Of a stretch of 64,000 bases of DNA, positions 1 through 11,430 are shown piece after piece. Below the pieces are notes generated by a model. That model made no database searches. It saw only the letters and a list, made by a program, of their open reading frames with translations, and was not told where the DNA came from. This DNA is from Populus alba. Taxonomy: Eukaryota; Streptophyta; Magnoliopsida; Malpighiales; Salicaceae. The stretch lies in NCBI RefSeq assembly GCF_005239225.2, contig NC_133284.1, forward strand, positions 31,234,339 through 31,298,338. Direction: 5' to 3'. The stretch's first letter is position 1; every line of letters begins with the position of its first letter. Made by a program: the position numbers and the translations under genes.

Positions 1-929
1 TAATATTAGCATATGAATCCATTTTCATTGTCTTAGGTCTATTTTTCATTTTTTGAATGCATTTCAAGTTTTTTGTTTTTATTATTTTTTTAATTCCAGA
101 ATATTAAGTTTAATATAGACCATCTGTCTCGTGGGAGAGTAAAACAAAAACTGGAAAGGTAAAGAAATTAATATAATTTCAATTTAATACTTGATTGAAC
201 GATAAAATCTAAGTATTCCTAATTTCCTGATGATACTCAAGGCAATGAGCCAAATATCATTTCCTTGAAATATTCAATTATATAAATCTCAATAAAACTA
301 CACAATTTATATGTTATACTAGCCATTTGACCCGTGTTACGCTGATAATCAGATTTTTTTTTCAATAAAAAAATTATATATACAACTTTTTCGACATGTT
401 TCTATACATAAAAAAATTATAAGTTCAATAAAAAAAAGCTTATATATACTTGTAATCAAATAAATCAAGAATTATGTGTGTTAATAAATAAATAAAAACA
501 GTCATTAACAATAAATAAAAATTAAAATTAAAAAATTAGGAGACATATATAGATAAAGATATCTAACCTTTCAACACAGACTTTTATCTTAGTTGTGTTT
601 AATAACTTTATTTACCAAAATAAATAAAAAATTTAATAAGATGATTATAGAAATAGACACACGTTAAATTGATTAAAGGTGTGATTAGGGTGCATAATGT
701 GTTTTTTTGCTTGTGCTTTCTGACAACTATTTGGCATTAGATGTATTGGGATCTATAAATATTTTGTGATGAATGTACAAGAAAATGTTTTTTAAATCTT
801 CCCAAGATCTTTGGAATTCATTTATTTCTCTCAAGAGTGGCTTGTTTTGGGTTTGGTGCTTTTCATGTATAGTCTTGGTATTAGGTTTCTCGAAACACAT
901 ACATATAGCAAAAACTATAAATTTAAATT
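1..929. other. AT-rich intergenic DNA
   Basis: No gene is supported here; the open frames are short and overlap on both strands. Around 327-346 the sequence GACCCGTGTTACGCT resembles the terminal motif of a dispersed plant DNA transposon family, but no partner terminus or target duplication was found. Confidence 0.6.
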
Positions 930-2520
930 TGTTTAGGAGTCTCAAGGATCATGTTGGACAAATCTAGGATTTTTTTTTCGACTTTGAATAATTACTTCAA
1001 GGCTGGGTTGTCACAAACTACAAGTCGTCCAAGTATCCACGCTTTAATAGTAATCCATACAAACCATTAGTGAAAAATCTTCTAAATCCTTTTAAGAGAG
1101 AGGGATTTGTATACCTTTCAGTGCTAGCTCTTTTCTTTTCTGTTTTATGTATTTCTGTATTGTACTCTACTTACCTTAGAAAATAAGAGGCATAACTTTT
1201 TATATAGGGAAACCTAAAAACCATATAAATTGCAAAGTATCCATTAGCCCCTTAAATAATATCACATATATTATTTTAGGCTAATTTTATAAATTTATTC
1301 AATGAAGTCCCTACTTGATTTTTCTAGGTCTAAAATTATAATTTCCCATATAAATTACACTTTAGTCCTCAATTTCTAAAACTTATTTACAATCAATCAC
1401 ACTTGATTAATCATCTCATTTTAATTTTTAACCAATGGTTCTTATGTATGTTACTTATTAGGTCCCCTAATAAGTTGGCCCAAATATAAATCATAATTCT
1501 AAATGAAATAGGATTAAACAAATTAATTATTTATCAATTCAACAATTGTTTCATTTATATTTGAAGATCAAATATAATGTCTAATAGTCTATCATGATCC
1601 CCGAAATATTAGGAAAATTACAAGTGGTTTGACTTAACTTTTCATTGACTAGTTTCTCACTGTAATTATTATTCATCTATTAACAATGTTTTGATTTATA
1701 TATTATAGTATGGAGTGCATCTGCTCTATCAAATCATGTTTGTTTAAAACATCATACTTATTGATTCATTGAATAAGAGTTAAACTCTTTTCAAATCTTA
1801 TTTCACATTACACAAGGATTTATAATCAATACTATTTAAAAACATATAAGATATTTTCTTCAATTCAAGTAGGGTGATAAATACTTTTTTAATTATTTAA
1901 ATATTTTTATATAGTTCATGTTATACCTAACATTTACCAATTTGTTACCTTTGATTAAGATGTGTAGCAAAATTAAAACATAACACTCTCTATATAAGAT
2001 AACTTAGTGATCTCAAATATAAAGATCATTCACACAACATTCATGTGAGTCTTTCCATAAATATAAGTGATTTCTTTATATGAAATTCTCATATATGTCA
2101 GTTCAGTGTATATGTCATCTGACAAGCACTTACATATTAGTTTTATTTATCCATCATATTTCAGCTTATAATAACAATTGCTTCCTTTAGTAAATGAAAA
2201 AACATAATATGTATCAGTCTCAACAACTCTCATTAATGTTCACTTTTAATAGAGTATTGACCGGGAACATTTAGAAACAATTCTTTAATGCAATAAGAAT
2301 CTTATAATTATAACAACTTTATAATTTTCTTTGCAAAGCGTTTTTGTCCCTAAAACTTTATCTTTACTCTAGATTCATTAATCAAATATTATATTTATTA
2401 ATAAAATATTTAATGAATGTTAAAGATAAACAAGTCTTTGTTAATAAATTAAATATATTTACATGAACAAAATCAATATCACGTATAATCAACTAATTGA
2501 CTACACATCATATACAATAA
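930..2520. repeat. Dispersed 1.6-kb repeat, copy A
   Basis: This stretch aligns by eye over most of its length with 52240-53870 in the same orientation. Shared anchors include ACTAATGGTTCTTA-like sequence near 1430 (52770), GTGGTTTGACTTAAC near 1625 (52973) and CATGTGAGTCTTT near 2043 (53395). No long reading frame is present. It is probably a non-coding part (LTR or untranslated segment) of a retroelement; the family was not identified and both ends are uncertain. Confidence 0.6.
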
Positions 2521-3351
2521 CACCTAGAATAAAACAAGGGGTTGACATGCCAAAATGTATGGCCCATTTAGTAAGGGCCTCGTGCTTGGCCCATGTTTTT
2601 CCATGCAGATAAGGAAGATGACCCCAATTTTATTTTTAAAAAAAATAGAATAAGGTAATGTGTCCTCTGACTTTGCCCAAATTCCGGCTACTGTGGTGGC
2701 TAAAAAATCAAGGCTAATTTTTTTTTTTTTACCTAAACACTTATTTTTTACTCAAAACACCTAACAACACAACAAAAACCTTGTTAAACCAATATATGGC
2801 TTCAAGAATCCCCAAAACCAAAATCAACCAGAAATTAATAAAAATGCTCGGGTTCAAATCTGTTTTTTAGGCACTTTCAATGTAAAAAAAAAAAAAAAAA
2901 ACCTCAATGAAAACTTCTCTCATCATATGAAACCATTTGATAAAAAGATAGACTATTTTGGTGGCTATAATTGGTATTAATATTATGTTTTTTCTTTATT
3001 GCCAAAATCCATTAACTTTCTCTCTCATCTCTTAAACAATATACTAAAAAAAAAAAGAAGTTTTAGATCAAAATTAATTTTTTCTTAAACTTCAAAAATT
3101 AGAGGAGCCTAATTTTACAATGATTAAAGAATGAGTACTAGGATAAATCGATAATGAAATGTATGCGAGTTAGCAGTGAATTAATAGTGAAAGGGTATTA
3201 CAAAATGTAATACTTGTCTTTGGGTGAGTTTCTTTACCTTTTAGTTTTTATTTATAATTATATGTATAACGTATAATGATAATAATAAAAAGACAACAGT
3301 AACTCTTATCTTAAGGAATTCAAGTATATATTTTATTTTCGAATTTGATTA

Positions 3352-3385
<34 letters not shown>

Positions 3386-3714
3386 CCCGTGTCGTACTGA
3401 GTTTCTTTGCTTCTACCAGCAAATGCCTGGTGGTTGGAATTTGGAAAGCTAAGATGTGTCGCCAATTACTGTTCTGACCTCTTTTTTTTTTTTAATTTCA
3501 TTTTGCCTGTTCGGGGCATTTCTCTACTTATTTCTTCGCGTTGTGGGATTCTCTTTCAACCATAGATATTACATTGGAATTGATCTCGTGGGTCGTTTTA
3601 GAATCCAGTTGACTTGAGAGCTAAATAAATCGATCTGAATTTTTTGAAAAATCAATATGTGTAACAACTTTGTAAAACCCAATCAACTGAGTGAGACCCG
3701 GATTAGACCTGATT
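2521..3714. other. Intergenic, no gene seen
   Basis: AT-rich sequence with several homopolymer A and T runs and one AT microsatellite. Nothing coding is supported on either strand. Confidence 0.6.
3355..3382. repeat. (AT)14 microsatellite
   Basis: Perfect AT dinucleotide run of 28 bases. Confidence 0.95.
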
Positions 3715-3720
3715 TTTTTT

Positions 3721-3990
3721 TTTTTTTTAAATATGAGATTTGAAATCCATTAATATATGTACTCTATATTTTCAAGAAAAAAAAAGTTTTTTCAATGTGG
3801 AATAAAAAACCTTTTGATTTAAATAATTCAACTTAGAAGAATAACATAATATTTTTTTAATGTTTGATTTGAAACTCATTAGCATATATACTCTATATTT
3901 CTAAAAAAAAAAAATTATTTTTTTTCAATGTGAAATAAAAAACTTTTTTGATTTAAATACTTTAATTTAAAAGTTTAAATAATATCTTTT
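3721..3990. repeat. Imperfect tandem duplication, about 130 bp x 2
   Basis: Two neighbouring blocks (about 3721-3850 and 3851-3990) share the same order of landmarks: a T-run, GATTTGAAA, CTCATTA or CCATTAATATA, CTCTATATTT, an A-run, TTTTTTCAATGTG and AATAAAAAAC. The copies differ by many substitutions and small indels, so this is an old duplication. Confidence 0.65.
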
Positions 3991-4516
3991 TAATATGAGA
4001 TAAAAAAACTTTTTAAAATATTTTTATAAATTTTATTATTTATGATATGTATGGTCTATATTTACATGAATTTTTTATTAATTTTTTCATATAAAATATT
4101 AAAATTTTAATATATTTTTTAATTTTTGTAAGTGGACCAAGGACAACTCGGAAGCCAGGTTTAATAAATATGCTTTGAACGAGCTAGCTAGCTGGCCTGG
4201 AATGTTGTCCTCCATATTTATGGGAATTTCACAATCCGGAACCTAACTCTAAAAAATTAATTCAGTTTGCGCAATGTGACTTGTTTTTCATACTTCATTA
4301 AAAATAAAAAATGGAATTAATCCAATAATCTGGGCTGTTCATCGGATCTGGATTAGATTCGATTCTTGTTAATTCACAGTATTTAAATAAAATAATAATA
4401 ATAAAAAACCCACTAAATCGTAATCTAACAAGCATTATATTATACCGATTTCGATATTATATGTTTTTCCCCCTATTTTTCGAACCTTCAGCTCGTTCTG
4501 TGACGAAAAGAAAAGG

Positions 4517-4738
4517 TCAGTCAAAGAGCACCGCCTGGTTGAATGGAGCACCGACCTTGCTTAACATCAAAGAGAGTCCAGAAGGGGGAGACACAGCATT
4601 CACCAAGAGGATTGCCAAGAGCTGAATCAAATCCAGCATTGTAGCTATCTCCTGTTTGTTCCCTTCATGTTTCTGCATTAACCCCCCAGCCCTACGCCCC
4701 CAAGGAGCACTTGGGGACGAAAATGGGTTACTGCCCAT
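4517..4738 (-). CDS. Hypothetical 73-residue ORF
   Basis: The frame opens with ATG at 4738 and stops with TGA at 4517-4519. Its base composition is clearly more GC-rich than the DNA on either side, and it reads as a basic, Ser/Pro/Gly-rich N-terminus, a KHEGNKQEIA stretch, then a hydrophobic LIQLLAILLV segment (about residues 37-46). I do not recognise the family. It could be a real small gene, an exon or gene fragment carried by a repeat, or chance. No TATA box or splice context was established. Confidence 0.3.
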   Translation of the reverse strand: MGSNPFSSPSAPWGRRAGGLMQKHEGNKQEIATMLDLIQLLAILLVNAVSPPSGLSLMLSKVGAPFNQAVLFD

Positions 4739-5023
4739 TGAAAATAAGCTGTGATATTTGTCTTCTTTTTTGTTACGGTTAACCCATATTACAGAAAAGG
4801 ATGAAAGTTATATTTTATTTTTTAAATTAAAAAGAAATTATTTTTCATTACAAATCATAGATTTCTAATGTTCCAAGGCTCGGACCAAAAAACTTTACTT
4901 TTTATTTCCTGAATCAATTATAATAAAGGTGATGTGACCAGGAAGTATCCTTACCTCATCAACAAGAAAAATTATATATAATTAAAACAAATTGTCCGAT
5001 ACATGGGATAAAAAGTAGTATCT

Positions 5024-5185
5024 TGGTCATGCGAGATATAATTTAACTGGTTAAGTTTTAAATTTATTTTTTTAAAAATAATTAGTTTAAGTCTCATAAA
5101 TCTTAAGGTCATTAAACACTTATATAATTATTAATTTTAAAATTTATAAAATTAATTAAAATATACACAAATTAGCTCGTACACT
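5024..5185 (+). mobile_element. SINE-like element, degenerate copy
   Basis: The left part contains AATTTAACTGGTTAAG, resembling a tRNA-type A box, and the right half (TATATAATTATTAATTTTAA, then AAATATACACAAATTAGCTCG) matches the 3' body of the better preserved copies at 60027 and 61637. No clear A-tail or target duplication is visible, so the ends are approximate. Confidence 0.5.
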
Positions 5186-5505
5186 AACTTTCCATGTAAT
5201 TCAAAATTCATCGTACCTCTCTCAATTGAAAAAAAAAAAAAAAAACTTTTCATTAATTAAAAGTGCTAAGTTTTCTCTTGGCCATATCATTATTGGTTGT
5301 AAACGAAACAAAATTGGATTTCTCAAAAAAAGAAAGATGGAAAGAAAAGTCTTCGATCCTGTCTTAACCAACAAAGCACGAGACTCGCTCAAAACAATGA
5401 GCTTTGCCACTAAGAAACAAAAAATTAGCCTCTAATTTATAAGTTTGACCTTAATAAGTGCCCAAAAACAGATGTTATCTTCCGAGAACAGCTCAACCAA
5501 ACCCC

Positions 5506-5513
5506 TATATATA
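5506..5513 (+). promoter_or_regulatory. TATA box of AG-peptide gene
   Basis: TATATATA lies 127 bases before the ATG at 5640, leaving room for a transcription start near 5540 and a leader of about 100 bases. Confidence 0.55.
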
Positions 5514-5639
5514 CCATCCCCAATGCCATCAATATTTCTCAGGCTGCAAACTCCATACCAAATTAAGGCAGGTTCGGCAAGGTTTTTTTGGTCGTTTATT
5601 CGAGTTTATTTTGCCGTTCACTGCCTAAAGAAAAAAGAA

Positions 5640-5822
5640 ATGGAAATGAAGAAGATTGCCTGTGCTATCTTATTCGCTGCTGCCTCCGTGAGTGCAGTCA
5701 TGGCTGATGAGGTTGCTGCTCCAGCCCCATCGCCAACAAGTGGTGCCTCAGGTAGCTTGCCAGTAGTTGGTTCATTGGTCGGTGCCTCCCTTGCTTCACT
5801 CATTGCATTGTACTTGCAATAA
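5640..5822 (+). CDS. AGP23/AGP40-type arabinogalactan peptide
   Basis: This 60-residue precursor should be a secreted, O-glycosylated arabinogalactan peptide anchored to the outer plasma membrane by GPI. Residues 1-22 form a signal peptide (basic MEMKK, then a hydrophobic core ending VMA). The short mature part carries the Ala-Pro/Ser-Pro motif APAPSP at 27-32, where prolines are normally hydroxylated and decorated with type II arabinogalactan. The C-terminal hydrophobic tail (about 43-60, [17 protein letters not shown]) fits a GPI attachment signal. The MEMKKIAC start and the GSLVGASL tail are characteristic of the Arabidopsis AGP23/AGP40 group as I recall it. I chose the ATG at 5640 because the upstream in-frame extension looks like untranslated leader and would bury the signal peptide. 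A TATA box precedes it. The gene has one exon. Confidence 0.85.
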   Translation: MEMKKIACAILFAAASVSAVMADEVAAPAPSPTSGASGSLPVVGSLVGASLASLIALYLQ

Positions 5823-6382
5823 GCTCCTCAGCACTCAAACCACAAAGGAAGATCGAGAGGGGGGGAAAGGAAGGAGTTAATTTTGATAAAGATGGAGGAG
5901 AATTAAAAAAAAAATGTACCAAGATGTTCTAGCTGATTTATTTAGTTAGAATTTCCTTTTCCATGCAAAGAATTGGGGCTAATTTATTATCTTTCTGATT
6001 TGGTTGATTCTTATTTGATCATATGTTATAAAGGCAATAAATTTTTCTGCTGAATTTTTATGTCTATTTTGATCAGTATTGGTTGAGTGGGCCAATCACC
6101 AATGGCTATTGCTTTCATTTGCTTCGATTGATCAGTAATCAATCAGGCACGATGATACAGCTAAGCATGCTTGCGGACAATCACTGCTATTTCAAGTGAA
6201 GTGGGCCAATTCAAATTATTTCAAAAAATAAAACAAGTGTTACTATTTCTTGAATTGTCGCATGCGTGGAACAAATTACTATCCCCTCCATTTTTAGATT
6301 CTCAGCCAGGTATCGTTAGTGTGTATGGATTCTAGAGCTTTTTTGCACTCTTAACCTTCACTTTATAACACTACTTTATTAT
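5823..6382. other. 3' region of AG-peptide gene and spacer
   Basis: The first 250 bases are probably the 3' untranslated region, with AATAAA-like sequence at 6036-6041. The remainder shows no gene. Confidence 0.5.
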
Positions 6383-6676
6383 TGCTAAAAAAACCAATTC
6401 AACTTAATAACTTAAATTATTAGGTAAGGTTATAAGATATAATTTATATTATTCTCTAACACTCTCTTTTAAATGAAAACTTTTTAGATTTGAAACTTGC
6501 ACAAACTCATATTATCATGTACTTGATTTTTTTATCAAATAAATAGAAATGATAAAATTCAAACTCGTGATCACTTGGTCAGTAAAGCTCTGATACCTTG
6601 TCAAAGAACTAATTCAACCCAATAACCTAAACTGTTAAGTGAAATCACAAGATATAATTTATATTATTCTCTAACG
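6383..6676 (-). mobile_element. TRIM retrotransposon, degenerate copy
   Basis: Two terminal direct repeats of about 79 bp (6383-6461 and 6599-6676) flank about 137 bases of non-coding DNA. They share AATTTATATTATTCTCTAAC. Next to the right repeat, the complement of GCTCTGATACC is a tRNA-Met-type primer binding site, which puts the sense strand on minus. This is the TRIM layout (small terminal repeats, PBS, no genes). It matches the better preserved copy at 22266-22555. No flanking duplication survives. Confidence 0.75.
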
Positions 6677-7049
6677 GCTCTCAATTTAATGATACAATTT
6701 TGGAGGAAGAAGAAATAATACCTTAAAAACATCAAATTGTACTTAGAAATGAGATCTAGATGGAGTTAAATGTAGGGGGCAATAACAGGAACATTGCATC
6801 AATTTTCTAATTATATATACGTGCTTAATATATATACGTTTGCTGGAAAGATAGGAGCTGTACGTGGACACTGAGATTTATATCAAGTAGCATATTCTTG
6901 TGCACGTGTTGTGCAAGGATGGGCCTCTGGTCGGGCGAGGGCTGGCTTACAGAGGGCTGTGCTTTTGCATCTCTGACATCTTGTCGGAAAAGAAGGAATA
7001 TCTGTCACTCGTTTCATAAACAAAAGAGTTTACATAACATAGCGTGGCA

Positions 7050-8236
7050 TAGAGTGTTTAAAAAAATCAATACACCAAGTAAACTGATAAAACCAATAAA
7101 AAATTAATTAAAAAAACTAAATCAAAAAATAAAACCGATTAGATTATGTAAAAAAAATCCCGGTTCGGTTTGATTTTCGGTTTTGTAGTGCAGAAACCGG
7201 GTTAACCGGACCGGACCAGTTCAAAAAAAGGATCCCTAAGCTAGGCTAGTATAAATAGAAAAAGTTGCACCAGCACATCCCTCTCTTCTCTCCAGTTTAC
7301 TCTACCCCACATACTTTCTAAACCCTAGCCGCCACCCGTGTTTCACCATCTTCATCTCAGCTTAGCCCCCCATCTTCATCTCTCATCTCTCAACCTTTCT
7401 CACATCTCTCAACCGTTTTCACAGCCCCCCATCTTTATCTTCATCTCTCAACCTTTCTCACAGCCCCCCCTCCTCCAACAAAGTAGATCTAGTGAACGAA
7501 CCATCCTTATGCTCATGGATTAACAACCAAACAGCAGCCCCCCTCTCTTCAATCTTTATCTCTTAATTTTTTTGTTTCTTTTTACTTCTTTTTTTTAATT
7601 TCTGTAGATCTATTATGTATTCATTTCCTATATTTATTTACAAGGTTGTTGATTTGCTATAGTATGCTCATGTTGCGATTACTGTAATGGATGTTGTGAG
7701 AATTATTTATTTACAATTTCTCTTTGGTTTTATCTATTTTTGGTGGGGTATTCTTCAATGGCTGGCAATTTATGCACGATGTAATGCTTAACTGGAAGGC
7801 AGTTGGGATGGATCCTATACCCAGGTTTGAAAAAAATATCCATCTACGAGCAAGACTCCCTGTTAAGTGCTTCTAATGATATTCTTGAAACCTACAATTG
7901 TGTTGCTAATCTGTAATAGTTTTGTAATTCTCAAGTTGGCACGACATTTTTTCATCATATATTGGCTTCTTCATTACATTAAGTTATGGCAAAAATCTGT
8001 AAATTCAAAGTTGTAAAAGCTCAATTTAATGTAAGCTTTAAAAAAATCCAAAAAAAATGGGATTACGTTTCCCGATTTTTTGCAAAAAAAACCGGATTTA
8101 ACCGAACCGGGCTGGTTCGGTTTGAACCGGTTTTCGGTCTGGTTCGGTTAATATGTTACAAAATTACTTTAATTTGGTTTGGTTGGTTTTTTAAGTCTAA
8201 ACCGAACCGAACCGAACCGAACCGTGAACACCCCTA
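7050..8236. mobile_element. Non-autonomous hAT-type DNA transposon
   Basis: A perfect 8-bp target duplication, gcgtggca, flanks the element (7042-7049 and 8237-8244). The ends are short imperfect inverted repeats (TAGAGTGTT on the left, TAGGGGTGTT read inward from the right). Subterminal blocks rich in CCGGTTCGGTT and AACCGAACCG motifs occur near both ends (7160-7220 and 8097-8222), typical of hAT elements. No transposase frame is present. The interior holds a TATA-like TATAAATA at 7251-7258 followed by a CT-rich stretch with repeated CATCTCTCAACC units (7338-7480), looking like a captured leader or promoter. Confidence 0.85.
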
Positions 8237-8406
8237 GCGTGGCATCATCAACTATCCACACGAATGACAATCTGCTGCCCACTGGACTAATCTTGTTACA
8301 CACGTGCGATCCATGCACTGGGAGCTGAAATGGAGTCGGCAAACAAGTCTCCCTATTAATTACAAGCTCTGTTAATAAGTCACAATGCACTACCAGAGCT
8401 CCTCCA

Positions 8407-8414
8407 TATATATT
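8407..8414 (+). promoter_or_regulatory. TATA box of small secreted peptide gene
   Basis: TATATATT sits 46 bases before the ATG at 8453, implying a very short leader. Confidence 0.45.
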
Positions 8415-8452
8415 TCTAGTGGTATATTGCACAGCTGGAAGTTTTAAAAGTT

Positions 8453-8653
8453 ATGGCCTCAATGAAGTTATCTCTGCTTGCTTCTCTGGTGTTCGTTGCG
8501 GTGGTTTGCTCAAAGCTCGCAGTCCTTGCTTATGATGATGTTTTGGCTCCCATGCCAGCAATGGCTACCGGATCAGCCGCCGGCTGTTCGGCTTCGGTTG
8601 CTGCCATGGGTTTTTCTCTTATGGTTTATGTATTCGAGGTGATGCTTCATTAG
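8453..8653 (+). CDS. Small secreted AG-peptide-like protein
   Basis: The 66-residue product begins with a signal peptide (1-26, hydrophobic SLLASLVFVAVV core, cleavage likely after VLA). A short mature section, YDDVLAPMPAMATGSAAG, has two Ala/Met-Pro sites, and a hydrophobic C-terminus (about 48-63) could be a GPI signal. This is the layout of AG-peptides, but it has only two prolines and one cysteine (C45), so the assignment is weak. It lies 2.6 kb from a clear AG-peptide gene in the same orientation, with two transposons between, which could reflect an old local duplication. Single exon; the ATG is the only sensible start. It might instead be an unrelated small secreted peptide. Confidence 0.55.
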   Translation: MASMKLSLLASLVFVAVVCSKLAVLAYDDVLAPMPAMATGSAAGCSASVAAMGFSLMVYVFEVMLH

Positions 8654-10199
8654 ATTTCTCGTGGCTAAAATGAATGTATGTTTGTGTACTATAGCGACTA
8701 CTTGTGTGTATTTTAAGCAAAATATATAGTATATCAGCGCTCGCCGTTGGGTAATCAAGTACTAGAGTTCTTGATTATTGTCTTGTTGTTTCCATTATTA
8801 GGATGATCTCCTGATGCAATTCGAGAGTTCTGACTAAAGTCTACCACTGATTAATATTGAGCAAGGATTGTTCACAATCTTTCCCATCTAAGCCATGATT
8901 AAAAGATAAAATTGCTCAAACTGGAACATTAGTGACCGGAGGAACACATGGAAAACGAGAACCAAGTCACCGGTATCTGGTAGAATTTTGCAGCTGTGTT
9001 AGAACATTAGTATGATCTTCTTATATTATGGCTTTTGATTTATTTCCCCCCACCTTTTATGGCTTTTCTTCATAACCCAAGGGAAAACAGCATTTAGTCT
9101 TTTTCTTCAGGAAGAAGAAACTTGGTATAGAAAGATGTTTTGAAAGTTATTCGAAAACTTTTGATTCTCATATAATATAAAAAGCACTTTAAAATCACAG
9201 AATATCATATACAACCACAACCACAACCACATGCATAGATTATCAAAGTAATTTCACAAGCACAGGCACAACTATAACAATCACACATCTAACACCCAGC
9301 CACAACTAAAAGAGATTTCACTTGGCCAATAGAAACAATGAAATGACGATATGGCATTTCCAAAAAAAAACGATGCATTATTCGTTATAGATATGTTTGA
9401 ATACTTTTTTTATTCAATATATTTATAAATCAAAATACTACTAGAAGGTAAGGAAAAGGATGAATTTATCTTCTTATTTTTTAATATACAGTAACAATAT
9501 TACACACATGACTTTATGATCATAAGAAATTAAGCCGTTATTGGTGTCTTTTTAGGGTTTTTTCTGTAATTTTTTGGTTTGGTAGAGAATAATAATGTAA
9601 TTTATTATTTAATTAATAATTTTTAAATAAAAAAATTGCTAGCATGTAAAAGATACCATATGCTTTGAGTGGTGTCTATAACACCTTTTAATGGTGGAAA
9701 ATATGCTATTGTCATCTCATTTGGTTGCTCTTTATGTTTTATTCTTTAATGAGTGATGCATGTCATCTAAACATGGCTGAATCATTTCTCTCTTCTACCT
9801 TAAAAAAAAAAACTTTGATCTTCGTATTTTGTTAATGTTTCAAATTCAATTTTTTTAGTTTTGGGTTTTGGGTTTTGGTTTTTGTTATTTTTTTGTTAAA
9901 ATTTTATTTATTTTTAATTTAATATTTCAATTTCAATTTATATATATAATTTTTTTGATTCGGTCCTTCTATTAAATTTTTTTCCTTGGATCTTTTGTCA
10001 ATATTTATATGGTTTTCAAATTTTTTTTCAAATCATGTTTATGGTTTTTGTTTTTTCAATGAGAATAATACTAATTTTAATTTGGTCCTTCTTCTTTGGA
10101 TTTCTTATTAAAGTTTTTATAGTTTATATGATTTTTAATCTTATCCTTCAAATCAAATTTATAATTTTTGTTATTTCAATAATAATAGTGGTAGTGGTC
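8654..10199. other. Intergenic, no gene seen
   Basis: AT-rich DNA after the small peptide gene. It has a CAACCACAACCAC-type simple stretch near 9211-9229 and repeated TTTTGGGTTTTGG near 9860. Nothing coding is supported. Confidence 0.55.
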
Positions 10200-11430
10200 A
10201 GAGGCAGAAGCCCCCCCCCCCAAAAAAAAGACATTTTTTTATTATTATTATTGGGTAATTAAGTGTGGAGGAGGTTTATTATTTTAAAAAGGTGAGTTTT
10301 CTTACAGTAATTAATTGTGATTTTTCAATTTGATTTTCTTTGAATTACTTTGCGCAGCCCTAATATAAATCCTGCAAATATAAAATCATTACTTTGCACA
10401 ATAAATCTAGCAACCGGTCAAAAACAAAAAATATATATGTAAATCACAAGTAAAATTTTTTAGCGGAAAAATTGAGCCATCAATTAATTTATCTTTCATC
10501 AAACAAAACAGGATAATTTAAATTTAAAATCTATTTTCGTTTTGTTTTGAGATGTTTGTTAATAATTTGATGAGGTTTTTTTTTATAATTCTATTATTTT
10601 TGCTTCATTGTTTTCTCGAATCTGCTAGTTTTACAAATTGTTTTTTGAATTCTTGTTATAGTCATTTTTTTCTCTAATTAATTAGATATATTTTATTGGT
10701 TTGTTTTGATTATACTTGGATTTTTTTTGTTTTGTTTTTAGCAAAGCCACCAAAATTATCAATTTTTTCTCACGATATATGTTTTGATTTTAGGTTGAAC
10801 CATGAGCAAAATAAGAAAAAATTGATTTTTTTTTGAAAAAAAAAACATATTGATAACGCAGCCTAATGAACCAACTTCAATGTGTAATGTTGAAGTTATG
10901 GTTGAGTGGCTTCAATGCACTTCAGTTTACAAAGAACCCGCGTTGATGAAAAAAAAAACATATTGATAACACAGCCTAATGAACCAACTTCAATGTGTAA
11001 TGTTGAAGTTATGGTTGAGTGGCTTCAATGCGCTTCAGTTTACAAAGAACCCGCGTTGATTAGTGAAAATCATTCTTTATTATTTTTTGCTTTATTTCAA
11101 AGTTTAGCGAACATAAATAATCTTCACTTTAGTTAATGTTTCTTATATACTTTGTATGTTTATATTTGATAGGTATAAAAATCAACAACATTAAAGTGAT
11201 GAATATATTATGAAGATGAAATTAACTTCGTTGCTTTGATTCAATTTGGTATTGTTTCAAACCTTTTACCTTATACAAAGGTCATTATATGTTTGTAGTA
11301 AGTTATTTGAATAAAACTAAATTATGCAGAGTTTTTTTTTACAACTCATGTACAATAAATTAAAATAAATATTATATTTTTTTTATATTAATTTTGACCC
11401 CCCTAACAAATAATCCTAGCTCCGCCCCTT
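10200..11430. mobile_element. Possible non-autonomous DNA transposon
   Basis: The right end reads CCTAGCTCCGCCCCTTA (inward, AGGGGCGGAGCTAGG), a common plant transposon terminus, preceded by a C-run at 11398-11403. The left end, AGAGGCAGAAGCC with a C-run, is a plausible partner in inverted orientation. TAGTG occurs at both outer sides but not in a clean duplication. No transposase is visible. The interior carries the 113-bp tandem duplication listed separately. Confidence 0.4.
10835..11060. repeat. Near-perfect 113-bp tandem duplication
   Basis: Units 10835-10947 and 10948-11060 are both exactly 113 bases, each starting with G followed by ten A and ending CCGCGTTGAT. I see only two differences (CGCAGCC versus CACAGCC, GCACTTCAG versus GCGCTTCAG), so the duplication is recent. 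Confidence 0.95.

Noticed and set aside
5445..5639. N-terminal extension of the AG-peptide
   Set aside because: It would place 65 unrelated residues before a clear signal peptide and overlaps the TATA box.
7338..7523. Ser/His/Pro-rich frame
   Set aside because: It comes from CATCTCTCAACC repeats within the hAT element.
8169..8432. Minus-strand 87-codon frame
   Set aside because: It lies across the end of the hAT element and contains its CCGAA repeats; no homology is evident.
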